Source: Paractinoplanes deccanensis (lineage in GTDB: Bacteria > Actinomycetota > Actinomycetes > Mycobacteriales > Micromonosporaceae). From it: DNA of 54,611 nt. Under the pieces are notes generated by a model. That model was given only the letters and a program-made list of their open reading frames with translations, ran no database searches and was not told the origin of the DNA. A program made the position numbers and the translations under genes. The stretch spans positions 1 to 54,611 of the forward strand of contig NZ_BOMI01000132.1 in the NCBI RefSeq assembly GCF_016862115.1, in the 5' to 3' direction. Shown in pieces: positions 32,706 through 41,060 of this stretch (its first letter is position 1; every line of letters begins with the position of its first letter).

Positions 32706-33187
32706 TCCGCGCCCTCCTTATCGGTACTGCGGCTCTGCCACATGGAAATGGACACCGGCTCGCCGTCCCAGACGCCGTAGACACCGCTGATCCGTTCGGT
32801 GTTGGGGAAACGAGCCGTCGCTTCGGGCGCCAGTACCACCTGCGGCAGTGACAGCAGCGCCCCCGGCGGCAACATGGCCTTCACGTTGCCCCCGACGATG
32901 TTGGCGAGCTCACCGAGCACATCCGACACGTCCTCCTCGCTGACCTCGTCCACTTCCATGGCGAGGAACGCGGCGGCGGCCCGGCGGGCCGCCTCCGTCG
33001 AGGAGGCGTAGACGATGTGCCCGGTCCAGGATCCGGTGATGGACACCGAGGAATGGACCTCGGAGGGCTGGTTCTCGTCGTACGTGGGGATCAGCGGGTT
33101 GATGCCCTCCGGATCCAAGTACGACTCCCACACCTGCTCCACCATCTCGGCGAGGTCGCTCTCATTGACCTCGACTTCGACGCTCAT
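32702..33187 (-). CDS. cheX: CheY-P phosphatase CheX
   Basis: A 161-residue cytoplasmic phosphatase expected to switch off CheY. A helical N-terminus is followed by SSVSITGSWTGHIVYASS, a long helix with ARRAAAAFLAMEVDEV, and the diagnostic SDVLGELANIVGGNVKAML with the ExxN motif (Glu and Asn in GELANIVGGN). It overlaps cheY on both sides by ATGA. CheX dimers normally carry one such helix per subunit. There is no cheC or cheD in the operon. Confidence 0.92.
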   Translation of the reverse strand: MSVEVEVNESDLAEMVEQVWESYLDPEGINPLIPTYDENQPSEVHSSVSITGSWTGHIVYASSTEAARRAAAAFLAMEVDEVSEEDVSDVLGELANIVGGNVKAMLPPGALLSLPQVVLAPEATARFPNTERISGVYGVWDGEPVSISMWQSRSTDKEGAE

Positions 33188-33570
33188 GAATTCGCTCCGG
33201 TCGGCACGAGGCCCAGCAGGGCCAGCTTCTCGATCATCGCGCCCTCGGTGAAGGGCTTGATCACGTACTCGTGGGCGCCCGCGGCGAGCGCTCGCACGAT
33301 CTGGCTCTGTTCGCTCTCGGTGGTGACCATGACCAGCGTCATCTCACGCAGACGCGGATCGGCCCGGACGTTCGTGACGAACTCGAGCCCGTTCATGTTG
33401 GGCATGTTCCAGTCGATGAGGGCCAGCTCCGGCACCTCATCCAGGGTGGCCAGCAGGTCCAGGGCCTCCTTGCCGTCCCCTGCCTCCAGCGCCTCGAAGT
33501 TGAGCTTCGAGACGATGCGCTTGAGGATCATGCGCATCGCGCGGGAGTCGTCGATCACCATGGCGCGCAT
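33184..33570 (-). CDS. cheY: Chemotaxis response regulator CheY (first copy)
   Basis: Stand-alone receiver domain of 128 residues: AMVIDDSRAMRMIL with the acidic pair, LALIDWNMPNMNG with the phospho-acceptor Asp, LVMVTTESEQ with the Thr/Ser switch, and EYVIKPFTEG with the Lys. It is longer at the C-terminus than the second copy. It follows cheR by 7 bases and overlaps cheX. One of the two copies probably talks to the motor and the other may act as a phosphate sink, but the sequence does not say which. Confidence 0.95.
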   Translation of the reverse strand: MRAMVIDDSRAMRMILKRIVSKLNFEALEAGDGKEALDLLATLDEVPELALIDWNMPNMNGLEFVTNVRADPRLREMTLVMVTTESEQSQIVRALAAGAHEYVIKPFTEGAMIEKLALLGLVPTGANS

Positions 33571-33577
33571 CGCGGCT

Positions 33578-34423
33578 TCATCCCCTTCTCGCGGCGCCCG
33601 CGGGCGCCCCGGTACGTGCTCGGTAGGCGGACGTGCGGCCGGCGGCCACCCGCTCGTAGTTGTCGTCGATCCCGATCGTGGTCTCGGCCGCGCCCAGGAA
33701 GAGCCAGCCGTCCGGTCGCAGCACCTTGGCCATGTTCTGGAGCACGCTGCGCTTGGTGGCGACGTCGAAATAGATCAGGACGTTGCGCAGGAAGATCACG
33801 TCGAACGGCTGCATGGCCGGGAACGGCGCGGTCAGGTTCATCAGCTTGAACGACACGTTCCGGCGCAGCTGCTGGCTGATCCGCCAGTGCGCGCCGGCCC
33901 GCTCGAAGTACTGCACGAGCTGTTGTGCCGGCAGGCCACGGTTCACCTCGACCTGGCTGTACTCGCCGGTCTCCGCACGCTTGACCATCTCCGTCGAGAT
34001 GTCCGTTCCCATGATCTCGTACGACCAGCCCGGCGGCAGGTTCTCCTGCAGAGTGATGGCCAGGCTGTACGCCTCCTGACCGCTGGAGCTCGCCGCCGAC
34101 CAGATGCGGATCTTGCGGGTCGCGGACCGCGACTTGACCAGCTCGGGCAGGACCACGTCGGTGAGCGCCGAGAACGGCTCCCGGTCCCGGAACCACGAGG
34201 TCTCGTTCGTGGTCAGCGCGTCGATGATCTTGCGCTGGTTCTGTGGGTTGGGCCGCCGCTGGAGGTCGGCGAGGAACTCGCTGACGTTGGGCGCGCCGAC
34301 CGACCGGGCGACCGGAATGAGCCGCGCCTCGACCAGGTACTCCTTGCCGGGAGCCAGCACGATCGAGGCCTCCCGCCGCACGAGCTGCGAGACGAAGGCG
34401 AATTCGGCTTGCGAGAGAGTCAT
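33578..34423 (-). CDS. cheR: Chemoreceptor methyltransferase CheR
   Basis: SAM-dependent methylation of receptor glutamates, 281 residues. The helical N-terminal domain begins TLSQAEFAFVSQLVRREASI. The methyltransferase core has IRIWSAASSSGQEAYSLAIT (SAM motif I), the IMGTDISTEMVKRAETGEYS acidic loop, PFDVIFLRNVLIYFD and GWLFLGAAETT. The ATG overlaps the cheB stop (ATGA). The C-terminal end is Ala/Arg-rich. Confidence 0.96.
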   Translation of the reverse strand: MTLSQAEFAFVSQLVRREASIVLAPGKEYLVEARLIPVARSVGAPNVSEFLADLQRRPNPQNQRKIIDALTTNETSWFRDREPFSALTDVVLPELVKSRSATRKIRIWSAASSSGQEAYSLAITLQENLPPGWSYEIMGTDISTEMVKRAETGEYSQVEVNRGLPAQQLVQYFERAGAHWRISQQLRRNVSFKLMNLTAPFPAMQPFDVIFLRNVLIYFDVATKRSVLQNMAKVLRPDGWLFLGAAETTIGIDDNYERVAAGRTSAYRARTGAPAGAARRG

Positions 34424-35604
34424 CGGGCCACCGCCGCGGACCGGCCGCTCTTGATGCGGTTGACCAGGTGGGCCGCGATCCTGTCCAGGGGAAGGATCTC
34501 GTCCGCCAGGCCCGCCTGCACCACCGCGCCGGGCATGCCCCAGACCACCGAGGTGGCCTCGTCCTGCGCCAGCACCTCGGCGCCCGCGTCTCTCAGCACT
34601 TTCGCACCACCTCGTCCATCATGTCCCATTCCTGTCAGTACGGTCGCGTACGCCGAAGCGCCATAGAGGGCCGCCACCGACCGGAACATCACGTCCACGG
34701 CCGGACGGCAGGAGTTCTCCGGCGGCGCGCCGCTGAGCTGCGTCAGCGTGGCGGTGCCCCGGCGGTGGAACACCAGGTGGTTGTCACCCGGCGCGATATA
34801 GGCCCATCCGGCCGTCAGTTCCATCCCGTCACCCGCCTCGACCACCCGCAGCGGGGTGCTGCGGTCCAGCCGCTCGGCGAACATCTTGGTGAAGACGGGC
34901 GGCATGTGCTGCGTGACCACGATCGGCACGGGGAAGTCCGACGGCAGCCCCTGGAGCACCTTGGTGAGCGCGTCCGGCCCGCCGGTGGAGGAGCCGATGC
35001 AGAGGATGTCGATCCGCCCGCCCGCCGTGGCCCGCTTGGCGGGGCGTGCCCCCGGCGGGCCGGCCGGCGCCGCGGGACGGCCCGGGCCGGAGGGCGGCAG
35101 ACCTGCCCTCTGGGGCGCCGCACCGGGCCGGGTGCCCGGCCGCAACGGAGCGGGCGCGGCGGGGCGGGCGGGCGCGCCGGGAGGCGCGGTGCCCGGTCGC
35201 TTCTTGCCGGCGAGCGCGTAGATCTTCGGCACGAGCTCGTTGCGCACCGCGGCGATCGACTCGTTCACGGATCCCACGTTGCTGGGCTTCGTGACGTAGT
35301 CGGTGGCGCCCGCGGACAACGCCTCGAGCGTCGCCGTCGCGCCCGAGGCGGACAGCGTGCTGAACATGATCACCGGGATGTGCTTGTGCCGCTTGCGCAG
35401 CTCGCGTACCGCCGCGATGCCGTCCATCTGCGGCATCTCGATGTCCATCGTGATCACGTCGGGCTTGAGCTGATCGATCTTGGCCTGGGCCAGTTGCCCG
35501 TTCGACGCCGTGCCGACGACCTCGATGTTCTCCGCACCGCCGAGCGCGTCGACGATCAATCGCCGGACCACCACGGAGTCGTCGACGACGAGGACCGAAA
35601 TCAC
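34420..35604 (-). CDS. cheB: Chemotaxis methylesterase CheB
   Basis: Receptor-demethylating response regulator of 394 residues. An N-terminal receiver (about 1-125) has VLVVDDSVVVRR and VITMDIEMPQMDG. A long Pro/Ala/Gly-rich linker (about 135-205) follows. The esterase domain shows the catalytic Ser in GSSTGGPDAL, His in TQHMPP and Asp in GMGHDGRGG. The GTG at 35604 has AAGGAGG 7 bases upstream; a longer frame into the neighbouring gene was discarded. The linker is much longer than in E. coli CheB. Confidence 0.96.
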   Translation of the reverse strand: MISVLVVDDSVVVRRLIVDALGGAENIEVVGTASNGQLAQAKIDQLKPDVITMDIEMPQMDGIAAVRELRKRHKHIPVIMFSTLSASGATATLEALSAGATDYVTKPSNVGSVNESIAAVRNELVPKIYALAGKKRPGTAPPGAPARPAAPAPLRPGTRPGAAPQRAGLPPSGPGRPAAPAGPPGARPAKRATAGGRIDILCIGSSTGGPDALTKVLQGLPSDFPVPIVVTQHMPPVFTKMFAERLDRSTPLRVVEAGDGMELTAGWAYIAPGDNHLVFHRRGTATLTQLSGAPPENSCRPAVDVMFRSVAALYGASAYATVLTGMGHDGRGGAKVLRDAGAEVLAQDEATSVVWGMPGAVVQAGLADEILPLDRIAAHLVNRIKSGRSAAVAR

Positions 35605-35617
35605 CAGACCACCTCCT

Positions 35618-36490
35618 TCACCCGAGCCACGCGGGACCGAGAGCGGCGACCACAGGTGCGAGGAGACGATGAGCGGTGGAGGTGTCGAGCAGATCCCGCA
35701 CCACCAGCGCCTGCACCGCGCCGCTGAGCATGTTCCAGACGCCGCCGGCCCGGTCGGCCAGCGGGATCGCGGCGGTGTCGACCGCCTGTACCAACAGCAT
35801 CTGCGCCGCGGCGGCGGTGCGGACCCGATCCGAGAGATACGCCGCCCACGAGGCGGAATGCACCGCCGGCGACCAGCCACCGGCGTTGCGGCGGGCGTCC
35901 TCCGCCGAGGCCACCAACCGGCTGAGATCCGTGGTGCGCAGCGAGCGCAACCGGTCGAGCAGCGCGGAGACCGTGTAGTGGTGCGGGCCGAGGTCGATCG
36001 GCGCCCCGGTCGGGAGCTTGCGCATCGCCGCCACCCAGCCCGCGCCGAGCCGCCGGCGCGTGTCCGCGTCCAGCACCTCGCGCAGGTAGCTCGCCACGGC
36101 CGCGTCGCAGATCAGCGCGGTCGCCGACGCGGCGGTCTCGGTCTGCGTCGCGTCCCGGCCGCTGCCGGTCCACGTCCAGGCCATCACGTCGTACCTGATG
36201 CAGGTGAGCAGCGCGTCCACCGAGCCGATCGGCGCGCGCTCGACCAGGGCCAGGCTGCCCGCCGGGTCGTCCTTCGACATCCCCTTGAGCGACGGCATCC
36301 GGTGCGCCGCGCTCTCCACCTCCACCCACAGCGGACCGCGCACCCCCTCGTCCGGCAGGCGCCCGGCGAGCACCTCCAGGTCGGGGGCGCTCAGCCGAAG
36401 TCCGCGCAGCAGCACCTCGGCCGTCGCCGACCCACCGGTGAGGCGGGTCAGGTCGAAGCCGAGCACCGGCGCGCTGACAAGGCTGTACAT
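35618..36490 (-). CDS. Unrecognised 290-aa protein inside the che operon
   Basis: I do not recognise this family. The protein has no signal peptide or membrane helix. It is mostly helical, with many Ala/Leu/Arg-rich stretches (DAALTCIRYDVMAW-like, VASYLREVLDADTRRRLGAG, LLDRLRSLRTTDLSRLVASA, AAQMLLVQAVDTAAIPLADR), several Trp residues, and a GPHHYTV segment in the middle. No receiver, CheW, CheC, methyltransferase or kinase motif is visible. The ATG shares one base with the cheW stop (TGATG), so it is coupled to cheW, and 13 bases separate it from cheB. Its operon position suggests a chemotaxis accessory function (inference). Confidence 0.85.
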   Translation of the reverse strand: MYSLVSAPVLGFDLTRLTGGSATAEVLLRGLRLSAPDLEVLAGRLPDEGVRGPLWVEVESAAHRMPSLKGMSKDDPAGSLALVERAPIGSVDALLTCIRYDVMAWTWTGSGRDATQTETAASATALICDAAVASYLREVLDADTRRRLGAGWVAAMRKLPTGAPIDLGPHHYTVSALLDRLRSLRTTDLSRLVASAEDARRNAGGWSPAVHSASWAAYLSDRVRTAAAAQMLLVQAVDTAAIPLADRAGGVWNMLSGAVQALVVRDLLDTSTAHRLLAPVVAALGPAWLG

Positions 36491-36927
36491 CAGGTGGTGG
36501 CGCGGTGGGTGTCGACGGCCTGGTTGACGTCGAGGGCCAGCATCAGCCGGCCGTCCAGCTTGAACGTGCCGACCACCAGCTCGCGGGTGGGACCGCTGAG
36601 CGTGTCCGGCGGCGGCTCGAACGTCGCCTCGTCGAGGTCGACCACCTCTCCGATCTTGTCTACCACCAGGCTGACCGGCTCGCCGTCACCTCGCAGGATG
36701 ACGTTCATGACCGGGCCCTGAAGCGCCTTGCGCGCCATGCCGAGCTGCACCCGCAAGTCCACCGCGGCGATCACCTGACCGCGGAGGTTGAACAACCCGC
36801 CCACGGCCGCCGGGGCGAGCGGCACCGGCGTGTACTCGTTGTACGAGAGCACCTCCTGCACCGTGTGCACCTCGACACCGAAGAGCTGGTCCGCCACCTC
36901 GAACGTGGCGAACTGTCGGCTCGCCAT
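36490..36927 (-). CDS. cheW: Chemotaxis adaptor CheW
   Basis: Scaffold that couples receptors to CheA, 145 residues. It has the SH3-like CheW pattern: FATFEVADQLFGVEVHTVQE, then VPLAPAAVGGLFNLRGQVIA and AVDLRVQLGM, and a second subdomain VSLVVDKIGEVVDLDEATFE. It is single-domain. It lies 1 base after cheA and overlaps the unknown gene by one base. Confidence 0.95.
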   Translation of the reverse strand: MASRQFATFEVADQLFGVEVHTVQEVLSYNEYTPVPLAPAAVGGLFNLRGQVIAAVDLRVQLGMARKALQGPVMNVILRGDGEPVSLVVDKIGEVVDLDEATFEPPPDTLSGPTRELVVGTFKLDGRLMLALDVNQAVDTHRATT

Positions 36928-36928
36928 C

Positions 36929-39337
36929 TCAGGCCTCCACCAGCATCTCGTCGTTCTCCAGGTCGGTGTAGAAGTTGGGGTCGGCGGCGAGGATCGCGCG
37001 GCGGACGTCGAGCAGCTCGGTCACCCGCTGCTGGATCACCGCGGTGCCGACGAGGCCGTCCTCCTCGGCGTCCCGGCGCGCCGTCGTGGAGTTCTCGGCG
37101 ATGTCGACGATCCGGTCCACCACCAGGGCGACGCTGCGGCCGCCCTCGCTGTAGACCACCACCGACACGGTCTCGCCTTCCGGCTCTTCGCCGTACGCCC
37201 CGAGCAGGTGCGACAACCGCACCAGCGGCAGGATCTCGCCGCGGTACTGCACGACCTCACGGGAGCCGGCGTGCTCGATGCGCTCGCGGGGGAACTCCTC
37301 GAGCCGGGTGACCGTGTCCAGCGGGATGGCGACCCGCCGTTCGCCGACCGCGGTGACGAGCAGCCGCTCCCCGGAGCCGGCCGCCGCCGCGGCCCGAGCC
37401 GACGCCTCCATGTTGCTGCGCTCGGCGTCGGCGGCCAGGTGGCTGCGCCGGGCCAGCGACGAGACGTCGAGGATCAGGCCGACCTTGCCGTCGCCGAGGA
37501 TGGTCGCCCCGGCGTACAGGCCGATGTCCTTGAGGCGGCTGTTGAGGGCCTTGACCACGACCTCTTCGGTGTTGAGCACCCGGTCCACGACCAAGCCGAA
37601 CCGCCGGCCGTCGGCCTGCAGCACCATGATGTAGACGCCCTGGTCGCCGCCGACCTCGAAGCCGAGCGCCTTGTCCAGCCGGACCAGGGGCAGCAGCTTG
37701 CCGCGCAGCCGGTAGACGGGCGCGCCGGACGCGTACTCGATCTTGGTGGACTGCCCGTCGATGAAGACCAGCTCGAGGACCGCGACCTGCGGCACCACGT
37801 AACGCTGGTCGCCGCAGTCGACGGTGAGCGCCTGGATGATGGCGAGCGTCAGCGGGATGGTGAGCCGCCAGACCGTGCCCTCGCCGGGCGTCGAGTCGAC
37901 GCTGACCGCGCCGCCGATGTTCTCGATGTTGGTCTTGACGACGTCCATGCCGACGCCGCGGCCGGAGACGTTGGTGACCTTGGCGGCGGTGGAGAAGCCG
38001 GGCTGGAACACCATCGCCATGATGTCCCGCTTGTCCATGTTGGGGATCTGTTCGGCGCGCAGCAGGCCGTTCTCCACGGCCTTCTGGGCGATTCGCTCCA
38101 CGTTGAGGCCGGCGCCGTCGTCGGCGACCTCGACCGCGACGTGCCCACCCTCGTGGTACGCGCGAAGCGTGAGCGTGCCCTCCGGGGTCTTGCCCGCCGC
38201 GGTCCGGCGCTCCGGGTCCTCGATGCCGTGGTCGACGGCGTTGCGCACGAGGTGGGTCAGCGGGTCCTTGACCGCCTCGAGCAGGCTCCGGTCGAGCTCG
38301 GTCTCCTTGCCCTCCATGACCAGCTCGACCTTCTTGCCGAGCGAGTTGCTCAGGTCCCGGACGACTCGGGGCAGCTTCGACCAGATGTGCTCGATGGGCT
38401 GCATGCGGGTCTTCATGATGCCCTCTTGCAGCTCACTGGTGATCATGCCGAGCCGCTGGGCGCTGCGCACGAGCGTGGCGTCGCCGATCTCCATGACGCC
38501 GCGGACCAGCTGGTTACGGGCGAGCACCAGCTCGCCGACCATGTTCATCAGGGTGTCGAGCAGGTCGACGTCGACGCGGATGGCGCTGTCGGCGATGCTG
38601 CGCTTGGGCGCCTGCTGCTGAAGCGCCTCGTTGACCGCGGCCGGCTGCGCCTTGCCCTCGTCGAGCAGGATCGTGCCGAGCTTGCGCTCGTCGCCCTCGA
38701 TCTGCTGCTGGAGCGCGGAGCTGACGTCGGCCGGCTGGGCCGCGCCGGCCTCGACCAGGATCTCGCCGACCGGCTTGCGCTGGTTCTCGACCGGCTCCGG
38801 TGCGGGCCGGGTGGGTTTCTCGGCGATCGGCTCGGGCGCCTCGGCCTCGGCCTCGGCCTCGGCCGCCGGCTCGGCGGCCGCCTCCGCGCCTTCCGAGGCT
38901 TCCGCGGCCGGGGCTGCCGGGGCTGCCGGAGCCACCGCGGCGGGCGCGTCGCCGGCATTCATCTGCGCGTGGACCTGCGCGATGATGCTCTCGATGTCGA
39001 CGTCGCCCTCGTTGCTGTTCTCCTCGATCGAGGCGAGGATCGAGCGCACACCGTCGATCGTGGCCAGCAGGGTGGTGATCGTCGACGGGGTGACCGGCAT
39101 GACGCCGTCGCGCAGCTTGGACAGCAGCGACTCGCCGGCGTGCGCCAGGGTCTCCAGGCGGGTGAAGGCCAGGAAGCCGCTGGTGCCCTTGATGGTGTGG
39201 ATCGCCCGGAAGATTCGGGAGATCAGGTCGCGCGAGTTCGGCTCCTGTTCCAGGTCCACCAGGTCACGGTCGATCTGGTCCAGGTTCTCGTGGCTCTCCA
39301 TGAGGAATTCGCCGACGATTTCACCAAGGTCTTCCAC
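36929..39337 (-). CDS. cheA: Chemotaxis histidine kinase CheA with two C-terminal CheW domains
   Basis: Core kinase of about 802 residues. The Hpt domain is at about 1-105 with its His in RAIHTIKGTSGFL (about residue 47). An Ala/Glu-rich linker (about 130-185) leads to two short repeats (VGEILVEAGAAQPADVSSAL and LGTILLDEGKAQPAAVNEAL). The dimer helix follows, then the ATP domain with LVRNAVDHGIEDP, VEVADDGAGL and SGRGVGMDVV. A CheW-like domain begins near 500 and a second near 660. I prefer the GTG at 39337, with AGGAGG 8 bases upstream, over the GTG at 39343. It is first in the che operon. Confidence 0.96.
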   Translation of the reverse strand: MEDLGEIVGEFLMESHENLDQIDRDLVDLEQEPNSRDLISRIFRAIHTIKGTSGFLAFTRLETLAHAGESLLSKLRDGVMPVTPSTITTLLATIDGVRSILASIEENSNEGDVDIESIIAQVHAQMNAGDAPAAVAPAAPAAPAAEASEGAEAAAEPAAEAEAEAEAPEPIAEKPTRPAPEPVENQRKPVGEILVEAGAAQPADVSSALQQQIEGDERKLGTILLDEGKAQPAAVNEALQQQAPKRSIADSAIRVDVDLLDTLMNMVGELVLARNQLVRGVMEIGDATLVRSAQRLGMITSELQEGIMKTRMQPIEHIWSKLPRVVRDLSNSLGKKVELVMEGKETELDRSLLEAVKDPLTHLVRNAVDHGIEDPERRTAAGKTPEGTLTLRAYHEGGHVAVEVADDGAGLNVERIAQKAVENGLLRAEQIPNMDKRDIMAMVFQPGFSTAAKVTNVSGRGVGMDVVKTNIENIGGAVSVDSTPGEGTVWRLTIPLTLAIIQALTVDCGDQRYVVPQVAVLELVFIDGQSTKIEYASGAPVYRLRGKLLPLVRLDKALGFEVGGDQGVYIMVLQADGRRFGLVVDRVLNTEEVVVKALNSRLKDIGLYAGATILGDGKVGLILDVSSLARRSHLAADAERSNMEASARAAAAAGSGERLLVTAVGERRVAIPLDTVTRLEEFPRERIEHAGSREVVQYRGEILPLVRLSHLLGAYGEEPEGETVSVVVYSEGGRSVALVVDRIVDIAENSTTARRDAEEDGLVGTAVIQQRVTELLDVRRAILAADPNFYTDLENDEMLVEA

Positions 39338-39372
39338 GCTCACTACCTCCTGCTCGCCTTCCCACAGCCCTC

Positions 39373-39398
39373 ATCGACGGTTCAATGCCTCACCTGAG
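39373..39398 (-). promoter_or_regulatory. FliA-type promoter for the che operon
   Basis: On the minus strand CTCA-N16-GTCGAT. The -35 box is exact, and the -10 box is two bases off GCCGAA. The -10 end is about 35 bases ahead of cheA. Confidence 0.6.
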
Positions 39399-39428
39399 GA
39401 CACCCGGAGGTCGACCGAATGGGAAATT

Positions 39429-40127
39429 TCAGCCCTCTCCGCCAGGACGGCGGTATCGATAGCCGAATCCGCGGACGGATTCGATGGGTGAGTCGTCGGG
39501 ATCGGACCAGCCGAGCTTGCGGCGCAACCGCAGCACGGCGAACTTCACCCGCTCCTGGCCGATCCCGGTGGGATCGTCCCAGGCCTGCGTCAGCAGCTGG
39601 TTCGGGCTCAGCACCGCGCCGGCGTGCCGCACCAGCGCGTTCAGCAACCGGAACTCGGTCGGCGTCAGGCGCTTCTCGTCGCCCTTGACGTAGACCCGGC
39701 GCTTGGTCGGGTCGAGGTGCACCAGGCCGTCGTCGTAGACCTGGCTGGCCCAGCTGTTCTGCCCGCTGGAGGAGCGGCGCAGCAGGGCCTCGACCCGGGC
39801 CAGCAACTCGTTGTTGGCGAACGGCTTGGTGAGGTAGTCGTCGGCGCCGCCGCGCAGGCCACGCACTTTCTCGGCCTCCTGGCCGTGCGCGGTCAGCACC
39901 AGCACCGGGACGTCCGAGACGTCGCGCAGCCGCTCGAGCACCTGCCAGCCGTCCATCTCGGGCAGGCCGACGTCGAGCACCACCAGATCGGGATGCTCCG
40001 CGTACGCCTCCTTGAGACCGGTGCGGCCGTCGCCGGCGTGCGCGACCTCGTATCCCGCCCGGCTGAACAGCAGCCGCAGAGCGAGCGCGATGTCCGGATC
40101 GTCCTCGACCACGAGTAGGCGACTCAT
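39429..40127 (-). CDS. OmpR/PhoB-family response regulator, orphan
   Basis: DNA-binding two-component regulator of 232 residues. The receiver (1-118) has LLVVEDDPDIAL, DLVVLDVGLPEMDGW with the phospho-acceptor Asp, and DYLTKPFANNELLARVEALL. The C-terminal winged helix (about 130-225) has KRLTPTEFRLLNALVRHAGA, a QERVKFAVLRLRRKLGW recognition helix, and a VRGFGYRYR wing. No histidine kinase lies beside it in the window. It reads in the same direction as cheA but is separated by the che promoter, so it is probably its own unit. Its targets are unknown. Confidence 0.95.
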   Translation of the reverse strand: MSRLLVVEDDPDIALALRLLFSRAGYEVAHAGDGRTGLKEAYAEHPDLVVLDVGLPEMDGWQVLERLRDVSDVPVLVLTAHGQEAEKVRGLRGGADDYLTKPFANNELLARVEALLRRSSSGQNSWASQVYDDGLVHLDPTKRRVYVKGDEKRLTPTEFRLLNALVRHAGAVLSPNQLLTQAWDDPTGIGQERVKFAVLRLRRKLGWSDPDDSPIESVRGFGYRYRRPGGEG

Positions 40128-40528
40128 GCTGTGCTCACCCTGCCCCCACCCCTCGCTCGCGCTCTCGTCCGGGCACGACCCTCCGCCGGGTGCGCCGGGA
40201 CGGCGTCCGGTGAAAAGATCGTTTTCTCGCTCGGCGTCGCTCGCGCGACCGCGAGCTTCGGAATCAACCGTGCAAACCCACGATAGCGTGATGTCACGGC
40301 CTATTTACGGACAGTGACAGTTTAGCGGTCTAATCGCCCGGCGGGGCGGGTTCCGCGCTCCGCCTCCAGGACCGGGCCGGCACCTCACCGCGCACCGAAT
40401 CCCCTCAGCGTGACACGGAATCCGACGCCGTTTCCCGTTTCGGGCAAATAAGGGACGTACGCCCGATTAGCGGCTGCCATAGACGGAGTGGGCGACTCCG
40501 CCCGCCCTTTCGGGGATTGGGGGCAACC
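40128..40528. other. 401-base gene-free region between the regulator and the SCP gene
   Basis: No convincing gene is seen. It is GC-rich near both ends, with a relatively AT-rich stretch at about 40258-40330 that probably carries the divergent promoters. A short inverted repeat CGTGA-TG-TCACG lies at 40287-40298, and an ACAGTGACAGT direct repeat at about 40311-40321. No FliA-type motif was found on either strand. Confidence 0.5.
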
Positions 40529-41035
40529 GTGCTGCGACGTCTCATCCTGCTCGCCGTCACTCCGGCTCTGCTGCTCGCTGCGGCCACGCCGGCGCACGCG
40601 GTGGTACCGGTGCCCCCCATGCCACCGGGAGCCGCACCGGGCACTGTGGCACCGGCGGTCCTGATGTCGCAGGTGGTCACGATGACCAACCAGCAGCGCT
40701 CCGCGAACGGGTGCGGCCAGCTCGCCGTCGACCAGGAGCTGACCGTCGCCTCGGTGCGGCAGAGCAACTACATGGCCCGGACCGGCCGGTTCAGCCATGT
40801 CTGGAACGACGGCACCACCTTCGTCGGCCGCTCGCACCAGGCCGGATACGCGCAGCCGTCCGGCGAGAACATCGCCTGGGGCTACCGGACGGCGAGCGAG
40901 GTCATCCGGGCCTGGATGGCCAGCCCGCGGCACCGCGCGAACATGCTCAACTGCGGCGCCCACTCGATCGGCACCGGAGTCGCCTACGCGGCGAACGGCG
41001 TCCCGTACTACACCCAGGTCTTCGGCTGGGAATAA
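40529..41035 (+). CDS. Secreted CAP/SCP-domain protein
   Basis: A 168-residue exported protein. A signal peptide (about 1-26, LRRLILLAVTPALLLAAATPAHA) is followed by a short Pro-rich linker, then a compact CAP domain: MTNQQRSANGCGQLAVDQEL, RFSHVWNDGTTFVGRS, PSGENIAWGYRTASEVIRAW and the closing SPRHRANMLNCGAHSIGTGV. The family His/Glu residues (FSH, GEN, PRHR) are present. Its function in actinomycetes is not established. The GTG at 40529 has GGGGG upstream; the TTG at 40517 is poorly spaced. It converges on murB with 25 bases between stops. Confidence 0.93.
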   Translation: MLRRLILLAVTPALLLAAATPAHAVVPVPPMPPGAAPGTVAPAVLMSQVVTMTNQQRSANGCGQLAVDQELTVASVRQSNYMARTGRFSHVWNDGTTFVGRSHQAGYAQPSGENIAWGYRTASEVIRAWMASPRHRANMLNCGAHSIGTGVAYAANGVPYYTQVFGWE

Positions 41036-41060
41036 AGGTCCCCTGAGGAGCGGGCCGGCC

